A DNA stretch of 64,000 nucleotides from the NCBI RefSeq assembly GCF_040954835.1, contig NC_090716.1, positions 11,035,275 through 11,099,274 of the forward strand. Reading direction: 5' to 3'. Shown in pieces: positions 49,959 to 61,900 of this stretch. The stretch comes from Lepisosteus oculatus. Its lineage: Eukaryota > Chordata > Actinopteri > Semionotiformes > Lepisosteidae. Each line of letters opens with the position of its first letter. Within the stretch, counting starts at the first letter, position 1. The position numbers and the translations under genes are program-made. Below the pieces are notes generated by a model. It had not been told where the DNA came from and searched no databases. It saw nothing but the letters and a program-made list of their open reading frames with translations.

Positions 49959-52900
49959 CTGGGGGCACACCAGTACACAAGCCAGATAAAGGACTGAGAG
50001 CTTAGGTTTTACAGCATCAACACATCAAGGGCTCTACCCCCCCAAAGCCTTTTTTGTACTGTAATTTAGAAACGTAAAGAATGGAAAACAGAATTGGAAT
50101 TTTCTACAGTTTTCTAATTAGAAAAGAGTCTGTGAAATTAACAAAGGTTTGCAGAAGCTTCAGGGATCCTGGGAAAGAGACACACAGTGAACACAGAGCA
50201 CAGCACATTTGTATACGACTGTTGAAAGACGTTCTAAAAAAAATTACCGGAGTTTGCCTTAGATAAACTGGAACAAATCCAGCTCGCTTCCAGAATCTGA
50301 AAAACAAATTTGGTTTACAAATAGGAATCGCTTACTTGTGACCAGTATACCTGGAATATTATATAATCTAAACAAACAATAATTTATTTTGCCTAGTGGG
50401 CACAAAATAAAAGCACACTGCAAAACATCCTCTTTGGTACAGCATTAAACATAAGAATTAGAATCTGCAAAAATAAACCTGAAGATTTAAGAGAGTTTCA
50501 TTCACTGCCGGAGAGCACACAGGCCGGCCCTTGTTGGGCCTCAGGAGACCGACGCCTTGAGACCCGCAGACACTCACTTGAGAAGGGGAGGGGTGAGGCC
50601 ATAGGAGACACCCAGGTAGTCCAGTTTCTCTGCAGGCCGCTCACTCAGCTTCAGCAGGAGAGGAGGGAGGTTCTTCCTGGGTGCCACCACTTCTTCCAGA
50701 AGACTGACAGCCTGCCCACAGACACAACCCTTTAGGCCTGGCTTTGACCAGAGTGGCCCAACAACAAGGGCAACAAAAGACCACCAAAAGTCGGGCTCGG
50801 GAGGGTGACAGGCAGGTAAAGCTTTCCATATTCCTGTGCCCGGAGAGATATCTTCCTCGCTGCACGTCTTATAGTACTGCTCAGTTCTTAAGGTCAGTCT
50901 TTTATTACCACGCTTCGATCAAAGTTCAACTGCGGCCGTCCATCACACCGTCTTTAAAATTTTCCACTGTCTCGCACTTTTGAATTTCCCCTTTCTGATC
51001 GAAGTATCAGTTAAAACTGACACAAAGCTCTTAAAATCCCTCAAGAACCAGGCGGCATGATGCTCTGCTGAACTGCTCACAGTGGTTCTTACCTCACTGC
51101 TGACAGGGGTGATCTCGCTGGCTGTGTTCTCAACAGTTTCCTCCAGACCTGGGAACTGACCCTCGTAGTACAGCTGCAACAGCTGCAAAGCCCGAGTGCC
51201 ATAGCCCATCTGCAACACAGGGACAGAGGGCATTTAGAGGGTGTCAGAGGCTCCGACCCCATCAACCTGTGCCAACCGTCTTAGGAGTGAAGCACTTTGC
51301 TTCAACATCATTACTGCCCAAAGGATTCACTACATGTTTCCGTTTTGCTGAAGATACTGTACATTTCAGATTTGCTCAAATAAACTATCCATAGGCCATT
51401 ATTTGTAAATGCAACTGTCCTTCTGCGTTGAGCAGGACCTTCCACGGCTATCGTCACGACAGGGAACTTAGCACCTGCAAACGGGCTGTGAGCCCGCATA
51501 ATTACACTGGCTTCTGACACGACCCTATCCAGTGCATTCTCACAACGGAAATCAAGTCTGTGTACACTGCAGATGCAATTGTAACAACTGAAAGAATCAG
51601 CCCGAGTTCTTCGGTCTTATTCGGCTGCTCCAGCAGTGCTCATTTACGTTCTTCGCAGAGGAACAGAATGGGAGTGGGAAGACTTACCCCCTGGTAATCT
51701 GGGTGAACTGCTATACGTATGACTCTCCCTCCAGACAGGCTGCCGAACTCGGGGTCTTGAAACTGAGAAGACAGCACACAGATTCAGACACATTCTTGAG
51801 CAGCAAAGTGGTGCGCCACGAGAACACCTGTTAGAGACGAGAGGAGGCTGGTCGGCCCACCTCACTGGCAGGTAATAGCTAATGGACCACATCCAGCTGT
51901 TTTGTGAAAGAAGCCAAGGAACCAGCTTCAGCAACATGGTTGAGAAGTTGTGCGTTTGTGTGCGTTTGTTACGTACACAACCCTTCGGGTAACGAAGTGC
52001 TTCCTGTTCTCAATATTAAAGGAAGTTTCTTGTAGTTTCCACGTGTGTCTTCTAGCTCATATTTCAGTGTTTTTATTCTGAAGAAGTCTGCTGGTTTTAC
52101 TTTATCGACGCCTTTTGAGAATTTTTGAATTCTTGGATCAAGTTCCTGCAATCTTCTCTGGTCATAATTAAAAATGTTTAGTTCCTTCCGTTTGACACCG
52201 TATGACATTCCCTTAAGTCATGGAATTCATGTGGTTGATTTTCTCTGGACTGATTCCAGATTAGCAATATCTCTTCTTTTTTAGGTTTGTATTCTACCAC
52301 AATATTAAAAATCTGGAAAAGTATGCACCAATTACATTTACAATTACAATTACAATCACTGGCCTCATTTCATTTTTAAATGAAAACTGCATGCACTTCA
52401 AATGAAAAACAATGGCAAGTGTCATATCACATATACATGAGGAACAAAAATGACATTTTATGACTATGAAGTGCATTCCTTGCCTTCTGTGGATGAAGTG
52501 AATGAAAGGAGGGAGTTTTGACAATCTTATCAACATGGTGTCAGTGGAGAGCGTACCTGCTCAGAGACTGTCCAGGGGATGAGGTCTCCAGAGGCTTTCT
52601 TCCCACGAGACAGGCTGTTCAGGATGGACTGACGGGAAATCTCCCCCTCCAAGCACACCTAACCAACAGTTAAAGAAGGATATCAACACTTCACTCCAGC
52701 TCAAAGAGAACACTACTATACTGCTTTGGCAGTACCATTAATTACAAAGAAACACAGGATGCTTTGCATTGGGTACAGAAAAAACAAATTCTTGCAGACC
52801 ATAGATTTTACTACCCTTAGAATTTGATAATATATAGAGAGTGAAATCCAAGTTAAACATAAAAGGTTTACTATAAGGATGAATTATGAACTAAACAAGA

Positions 52901-55900
52901 GAAGCAATATTACAGAATTGCATTTAACTGCTGTCCACAAATGTAAAAATAGTGCTTCAATGTCATGTCATATCGAATACATCATCCCCTCATCACCCTA
53001 TTGGATCCTGTATTGTCTATGTAATGTGGTCATACTTAAAGTAACTCAGAAATGCTCAGTTTTCTTAAGCATCAAACTGCAGCATGAGACATAAACCAGG
53101 ACCCTGACAGTTAAAAATCCTAAGCAGGTACAGCGTCATGGTCAGTTACCCTCCTACAAACAAGGCTTGGATTCCTGGCTTTTCCTACCTGTATTACAGC
53201 TAGAACTTCAGGCAGAGAATTCTGGGTAGGTGGGACAGGAGGGAGCAGACAGAAGAGGTGATGTGCAGGGGCATCGGAGAGCATCTGGAGGTCATTGGGA
53301 GAGTTCTAGAACAGAGAGAAGATTCGGGAAATGTACATTCCATTATCATAATATCTCATAATCATGACGTAATAAATCCACATCATCTCATCTCATTATG
53401 ATGTTCTGTGGCTTAGTGACTTTGTTACCACCAAATTTCTGATGCTTTGTTGTGTATTTATAAATTTGTTTATTTATAACCCTGTATCATCAACTCCTGT
53501 AAACCATACCTTATTGCAGTGTGCTATTAACACTTTTAAAATACAATGTATATAAAGCACCTTTAGTACAAAAAACATTCAAACTTAAGAAGCTAGTGTC
53601 GTTTTACTGAATGTACAAATCAATCTGCATGTTTAACAACATCATGAACTGGCATGTTTTAAAAGGTTTAATCACTGCACTATGCACAATAAAAGAATTC
53701 CACAGTCTTGAGGTCATCCAGAACACCCACAGTGCACAACTTCAACTTCTCACATTACTCGAGCACAAGATCTTCAAATTACATATTTTGCAATTTAACG
53801 CACATTCTGCAACCCTTAAGCATCTGCTGAGATAAAATAAGTTACCCCACCAACTTATTGAACACCAGCTCACACTCAACACAAGGACACACAAGCCAGG
53901 CCCCTTCCACACTACTACTACACACCTTGTAATGCGAAGCCACGTACAGAGCCATCAGCCGCTGCAAGAAAGCCTCCGAGGCCTTGTGGTAACAGAACAG
54001 CGTGTCCCTGTTCACATAATATCTGCACAAGGGGAATTAAGGGCACAACAAGAGCTTGGAAATCCAATGACACACAAATTACAGCTTTCATAAGGCACTG
54101 TTAAAAAGTGAACCATCAATTGATTGCAGTGGCTAAACAAATCTAAATTAAAATAATCGATGTCCTTTCTGGTCTCATTTTGTAGTAATTGACCTCAGCA
54201 CCTATGCTGTGGTTTTCTTGTTTTTCAAAAAATATTTTCCACATTAACTGGAAAATGAACATCAAATTTTTAAATAACATGGAATTGCTGGAGAACAACA
54301 CAAAGGGAAAAAAAAGCAACACATTTCACATTTAGTTTTGGACCCGTTGTACCAGAAACGTGAACAGTGAAGGATACAGCTCGCAGGTCTGTGGCAGCGG
54401 GCAGCCTGAGATAACCCGAGGGATGCTAAGACAGTCCAGACACAGCAGGTCATTGAGCCACTTCTCTACAGCGTCTCCCGGGGCGTAGCGGATGGACTCT
54501 TGCAGAGACACCTCATGAAGAGAGCGGGCTGTCGATACAGAGAGTCGGTCCGATAGCTACATGACACTGGAGGACCTGCAGGGTTAGGACTGAGAGCCAG
54601 CCCAGCACTCACTACTTTAAATCTTCAACAACAGCACAGAGATTTCAGGTTCCCTTGACCATCTAGGTACAGGACATGAAAGAGGTGATTACCCCTCTAC
54701 TGTTTTTTTTAAAGATGCAAGAACAGATGTAGGAATAAACGCCGGAACGACTTTCCAGACCCACATTTTCTCCACAATATTCTGACAAAAATATGGTTTA
54801 AAAATGTGTTATCATGTAAGGCATTTGGGCTGTTATCACAGAAATGACTTTTCACAGAAGGTTAGAGGAGGGCTGGGGCTTTCGTCCGCAGTCACCTGAG
54901 GCCAGGCGGGCGGTGGTGCTGTTCTTGTTCTCCGCAGTCAAGCAGCTCTGCTGGCTCTGCGCGCTCTGCTGCCTGAGCTGCTGGATGAGCTTGAGGGACA
55001 GCGAGCGACCTGTGCCTTCATACCTGCACCACAGGGGGAGAGGAACAAGCTCCTCAGCGACACATACTGTGTATTCAACAGCACACCAAGAGAGAGACAT
55101 GGAATCAATCAGGACAAGACAACAAACAACCCTATTCTTATCCCGAGGAAGGTTTACAAACTCCTCCCTAATCAAAAAAGATGAAACAAGCTAATCAGTT
55201 GTAATTTCTCAACTTTGTTACATAACAGCTGAAATTCTATTAACCTTATTTAGATCTGCGTAATACTTTTGTGTGCGAATGCCAAATGTTCTCAATTTAT
55301 GACTGAGTGAATCTGACTAATATACCTCTAAATTAAACATTAGACCTTAACCAGGCAGCTGACTCAGCCTGATTCTGAACTCTCCAATATTTGTCATCTT
55401 CTCGAGTCTTTCGGTTTACAACACACTAAAGCAGGTACTTAAAGAGGGCTGGAAGGAGCCAGTGATTGTTCCCTAGGCCCCAGGTACGGACCCGTTGATA
55501 GTGGAGGCCATGAAGACAAGGTAGGGCCCCAGCAGCCTCTTCACCAGGGGCAGGGGAATGGCAGCGGCCTCGTCAATCACCAGGAGCTCGGCCTGGCCCA
55601 GCTTCACCGCGTCACCAGGGTGGATATACTGCGGGGTGCACACAGAGTTCAGAGGTCAGGCTAGAACACGGCCACCGAGCGTGCTTTTACAACAAAATAA
55701 AAACAAAAGTGTACTTGACCACAATATCATCAGACATCTAATAATAGTGAACCTCTGTCCTAACATTTCTAAATCTGCTAGATGTAGCAAGACCTCTTAC
55801 CTGAATTGTCTGCCGATGCTCTTTAAAAATATTAACTCTGACAACAGCTTTGTTAAACTCTGGATTCAAAGACTGGATGATTTCATAGTCCAGGTGCTCC

Positions 55901-58900
55901 TGAGAAACAAAATCACAAAACATTTGAAGGCAGCTCCTTACACTGTACCTACATAAAGTGAAACTGAGATTCCCATTTAGGGAGCATACTGGTATTCGAC
56001 AAAAGAAACAACAAGGATTACTTGGTACTGAAGTGCATCAAAGCCCTTGAAAATGAACTCGAAGAGGGTGTGCAGGTTGTCTGGGCTGGGTGATGTCACA
56101 AAGATGTTGGAGTACCTGGTGGAAGGGAGGGGGAAATAAGTCAAAAGCATGTCTTCACAAATCCAACGCTGGCGTACTCCTTCAGGAAGCGTCATCTCCT
56201 TTGGTTCTACCCTAACCAAAGTCTGGCAGAGGGAAGATGGGAAACTTTACCCGAAAGCCACAGCTCCAGCGACAGCCAGACCCAGCGCTGCAGACTTGCC
56301 TCGACCCCTGGCCGCAGTCAGAGCGACAGTGCTCCGCAGGGTCTTCTCCGAAATGGCTTCAATGAACTTCAGCACTGCCCTGGCCTGGAGACACAGCCAC
56401 AGAACAGTCACACGTGCCCACATCTATTCCGACTGAGAAGCACGCTGCAGACAGGCGAGGTGTACCTTCATTCTGGGACGTGTACAAGAAGTATTGGACC
56501 TGCTGAAGTCACATTAAGGATGTGAAGCAAAAGCCCACTGTATTATTTCAATGCCACTCATAATTAAACATTGTCATGGTTCTAGAGGACATGGATAGCC
56601 TGGCCTCATGTATATATGAGCCTGTTTCTTAGCCACTCCACCCCAGACTCCTGACCTGGTCCAGGGTTTTGCAGCTGTCCACCAGCACTCCCACAGGCTG
56701 CGTATCTTGGAGGGACTCCTTCAGCTCCTTCAGCTCCTGCTCCTGTGGCGACAGGCTGTCCTCCTGGGGAGAGACCCCACCAAGCCCAAAGATACAGTCT
56801 ATGATGGCTTATTTAGAAACAAACACAAAGAGCAAAGACAACATCTGAGACCTTAAGACATTTCAGTTAAAGGTCTTTAACAGGCTTAGTTCAATGGTTC
56901 AATTTAACTTAACTGAACGCCACACTTCACCAAGATTTAATTCTGCATTGTTTGATCAATTACAAAGCATAAATGGTAACATTTTGGGAAACACCCTAAA
57001 GAGCACACTAAAATGCTGTTTATGACAGGAAGTTTCACAAAGTTTATTACTGTATGTCATGAAAATGAAAAATAATGGCAAGCACATACAAATGTATAAT
57101 AATTGATGACAAAACAGCAACCCATTGGAAAGTTATAATACAGGTATAATACAGGTTTCTATAGCACCCATTTAATGAAACTGAAGGTCATCCATCCATT
57201 ATTGACTGTCCTACCTGAATCTTGGGAGGTACTGGCTTAATGTTGGCAATGTGGCTCGAAACAGGTAAGACGTTTAGCTGGTCATCAATCACAACACAGT
57301 TCTTGCAGGAGGTCAGAGACAGTATGAACCTAGGTAGAAAAATAAATTAAAAAATAAACAAAAAAAAAGAGACAGGAATCATTTAAGACCCAACAAACAC
57401 TTATAGTTTCACCGAGGAAGAAGGTGAAACTATAAATTCATATAATAAAGTATTAAACAATATATTCATACAGGTAAATAGAAAAATGAAATATGTCTAA
57501 ACTTCCACAGCATTTATTTTGCAACTGACATATTGGTCTGAATGCAACACACAGTACCCAAACATGTGCTATCAGAATGTCATACTCATAAAAACAAGAA
57601 AGGTCTGTCTGAGCATCATGACGGAATGAAGAAATACTGCTCTGAAGAACATTAAAACGTGCTCTCAATTCCCTTTAGTTTATGATCAACACTCGCACTT
57701 GCTAAAATAACACAGAAGAAATAGGACAACTTTGAAAGATAAAAACTCCTAGTATAATTTTAAACCAGTGAAAACCCCAAAAAAATCATTTCAGTTGGAA
57801 GATTTGCTAGATGTTGCACTGCCAGAGGTCACTACTGGTCTTGGAGGGCCGGTGGTTCTGTGAGGTTTAATTCCATCTTGTCTGGTAAGGAGCTAAACCA
57901 GCTTGATTCTGGCTTAACTGGGCCAATTTAACAGCTTCTCCCAGCTCTTCAGATGCTGCTGCTTTAAACAGCTGCGTAAACCCTCAACTCCTTGAAATTT
58001 TTTGATGGTTTAATTTATGATGTCTAATGACAATTCATATCCTTTAAAGTATTCAGAACCATAGTAGGGAAATAACTAGTCCACAATGTATACAACAGAG
58101 AACAGCAGTTCAAATTGTAGATATTGTACACAAGACACGAGACTATTCCTGCTTCATAAAAGCATGTCCCAAATAGCAAACATTTGCAGCCTTTGTCATT
58201 TTTTCATCATTAAACTCATGAATTAACTGTATTAAATCAACATACCTTTCATTAAACCTGCCAATGACATCCTGGTGTGCTTCTGTTCTGTAGCGGGCAT
58301 GGACATCCTGAGCAACAGACAGATGAGCTTTAACAGGGACTGTGTGATCAGCACATAGGCACAGTCGGTGGGATGAAAGTTCTTTCTCAAGAAGAATTGC
58401 TCTTTCCCAAGAACTACAGAAATCTAATTGTGTTCAAACTTTTACATAAATATATCAGTTTAAAAGTCACATACATAAATCAATTGTCTCTTATTTATCT
58501 CTGCAACGATAAATTCAGTTTAACAGGAAACTTCAAGAGAGCTCTCCGTTTCTGAAATAATTCAAGGATTGTCCGTGCAGCTAGAAACAAAGTATCTAAC
58601 CTTAAGTGTTACATTAAAGAGTGAGGGACACTTTAAATATTGACATTGAGCATTTCACTTCCTCATCAGTAATAAATACCCTGGGCTGTTTGTTTTAGTA
58701 CATACCAGAGCTCAATTGTTAAAAAGAACATATAATGCCCAAGGTCTGGAGAGGGAACACTTTACTAACAGAAAAGTCTTTTGTCATTCTCCAAATATCT
58801 TAGAACAGCACATGGAGTGTTTTAAGTATTTAAGGGTAATTGTAATTTAATTTACAATTCATCTAAATATTTGTTAGAGCCCCTCCCGCCCTGTCTAGAA

Positions 58901-61900
58901 GATGTATAATTTCAATTTAAACACCTAAATAATGTTTAGAAGTGGCTTCTTCAAGCTCAGTGTTTACAGTTTCTGTTCTTACACCCTTCATTCAACACTC
59001 TGCACTTGTCTATCTGCCACACATTTGCCCAGTGTAGGATTCTGTCACATGTGCTTGAATTTCCTTTCCTCCTTCTTCACGTGTTTGCTCATCTACTTAT
59101 TTCAGTATAATCTGCGAATTTGACAAACTCGTCAACCAAAGAATCTAAAATTACAAATTAGAACGAGCAGTGATCTAAACACAGATCCCTGTGATAATCC
59201 ACTAAGTACTCCAGCCCAGTTCTTAGCATTCACCCCTTTCTGTGCTTTTCTTTCATTTGGATCAAGAACACAGTTATCATAATACACTCTAGCGGAAAAC
59301 CACTTCTTCCTTCAGCATAAGGCACAAGGTGAGACTTCGCCCTGGAGTAGCCCACACTCCCCCACAAGCAGAAGCACAACATTCAGAGACGTCAATTACT
59401 CTAGCCATCATGGAAAACAAGAGGAACCTTGAGCTCCTGGAGAGAGCCCACCCAAACAGCAGAGAACATACAAACGCAACATAGATGGCACCCAAGTCCA
59501 GAACTGAAGAGCTGCTAAACAGCAGCACTAGGTTCCACACCACTGTGCCACCCACTTATTTTAATGCTAGAAGGATTAATATTATTTGATTCACAAGGTT
59601 GTTTTACACTGAGCAATTAGACGACTGCTTCTGCAGCCTTCAGATATTTTTATAATTGTTAATTACTAAAAATGAATTTCAGAAAGCGATAACACAAACA
59701 CCTGGAAGAAGATTTTAAACTAATAGGGAAATAGAGAGGTAACTGTATTTAATACAGCCCCTGCAGTCCTATAACTGAATTACTTTTTTCACCATGCTTC
59801 AAAGTCTTCTATAATATCTACACATCTTTACCATTCCAATTCTTACCATTGTCATGGTGTATAACTGTTTGAGGGAGTTCATTGTTCTGAGAAGAATGAC
59901 TATTAGTCCACCACCTTCCACTGTCTCAATAGTTCTGGCCAGGAGATTAGGTGTTAAGGCCTCAAAGTCCTTTAAAAAGAAAACAAATTCCAGAAGAGTC
60001 AACAGCAGCTGATCATTCAGGAGTTACTTCAAGATCTGAATTGTGAAGGTGCATAGAGAAGTCAAAGAAAAGGACTGGCAATAAGTTACCTAACCTGTCT
60101 TAAAACACTTCAATATCCTTTCATACCACAGATACCTTGAACGTCAGGGTGAAAAAACTCACCTAAGCTTCCAGAGCATTGAATCCACAAGTTTTACCAA
60201 AAGTAAAATACAGTCAAGTGAAAGTGGAAAAAAAAACATACTCGTTTGACTGTCATGTTGAAAATAAAGAGAAGAAAAATTTTTATCTATATTTTACGAA
60301 ACAAAAATAAAATCTGCATAGAGGCTTAGGAGTGAAAAATGGCACATGGGCACAGAGACACAAATTAAAAGGCTGCCATTAAGACAAAATCTTCCGGAAA
60401 CACTTTGACCACTATTAAGAGTCAGGAGAATGATATGTAATCCTCCGTGTGGGGAACATAAAACACTGGCGGACGGGATAGTGGCGAGGCTGGATCTCAC
60501 CAACCTGCAAGATGCACATGCCATAGGTGTTTCCCAGGATCTTGTGGGTCTCGTTGTAGTAGCAGTAGCGGATGTTGGTTGCAGCGACGAAGAGCTCGAA
60601 GGGATCGTCTTGCTTCAGGTTCAAGGTGCCAGTTTTGATCTTTTTCTGCAGCTGCCTCATCCTCTTCTTGCGGTGACTGAGCAAGAGGAAAATTCATTTG
60701 CAAAAGAAAAATTCACAGCTTCTGTGAGCTTCCTCGAAGCCACAATACCGTAATCCTTTAATGCAATTTCTTACAGCAAGTCAAAAACAATCTAAAAGAA
60801 AATCTACTTTAAACGTAAATTGTAAATAAGTTATTGTGTGATTAAACAATCATTGGTTTTAGTTTTTTACTGAGCTAGCCATGTTACCAAGATTAATTTT
60901 ATCACATGACTATTGTACAAAGCTCACAGTCCACAGTGAGTATCTATGCAGCAGAAATGTTGTTTCTGAATCCAGCATTTCTACAAATTTGAGTTATTCT
61001 TGGAGATTCATGTCGAGTTTGATGTAAATGACATCTGCAGAGTTAAGTAAAGTCTGATGGTTTAAGGCCAATAGGTGTTCACAACTTATTTATTCTAAAG
61101 AAATTCAGAAATTATAGAAAAATACAGATAAATAGAATGAAATGCAGAAATTTTCAAGGATTGTCAGTTCAATGTTTAATTCGAAACCTCTGACTTGTTA
61201 AAAAAATAACGATTCTTTAGTAACATAACCTTTAAGATAACACCCTGTCGGGAATGCAGCTCAATCAATAATTCATTAACCTTTCAGCTGACAGCACCGA
61301 GTCTACTGTATGTGGACATATTTACGATATCTTCAGAGCACAACTGTTGCGCGTACTGGGAGTGGGTTGAGTGTCTACTGCCAGTGCTGTTCACTTTTTC
61401 CAGAGACTTTGCAATCCACAGTTCTAGGAAGAATGCCTCTTTGAGACCATGTACCTGCTGAAGCCCAGATCCTTCTTATAGCACCAGAGGACGGAGGGAC
61501 GGGCCTTCACTGTGGCCTTGGACAACATGTGATGCAGAATGACCACCTGCAGACAGCAAGACAAGGGTGAAGATGCAGCCAATGTTCTGCTGTTTTAGAC
61601 AGATACCATCATCCACAAATCCTCGTCATTTCATTGCTCCTGTGCTTCATCATTCTTTTCCTTCTGCTTCGATGTATAGCGATTTCTGTATTGAACAGGA
61701 GCTTTTTTTTTTTGCAAAGTTCAACACTAAGATGTTAACAATCAAGAGGAGCAAAATGGGGTAAAATTCTCCTCCCATCTAACATTTGCTGCAACAAAGC
61801 TCCAAACAACACTTCCCAAAGCTTACAGCATTCAGTGCACAGAGAAATGAACATTAAGTGATTAACCATGCTTGTTTGACCATTGGTAAAACGTGGCCCA

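Noticed and set aside
51969-52208. 79-codon minus-strand frame in a NAT10 intron
   Set aside because: It falls inside an interspersed repeat fragment, with no conserved protein pattern.
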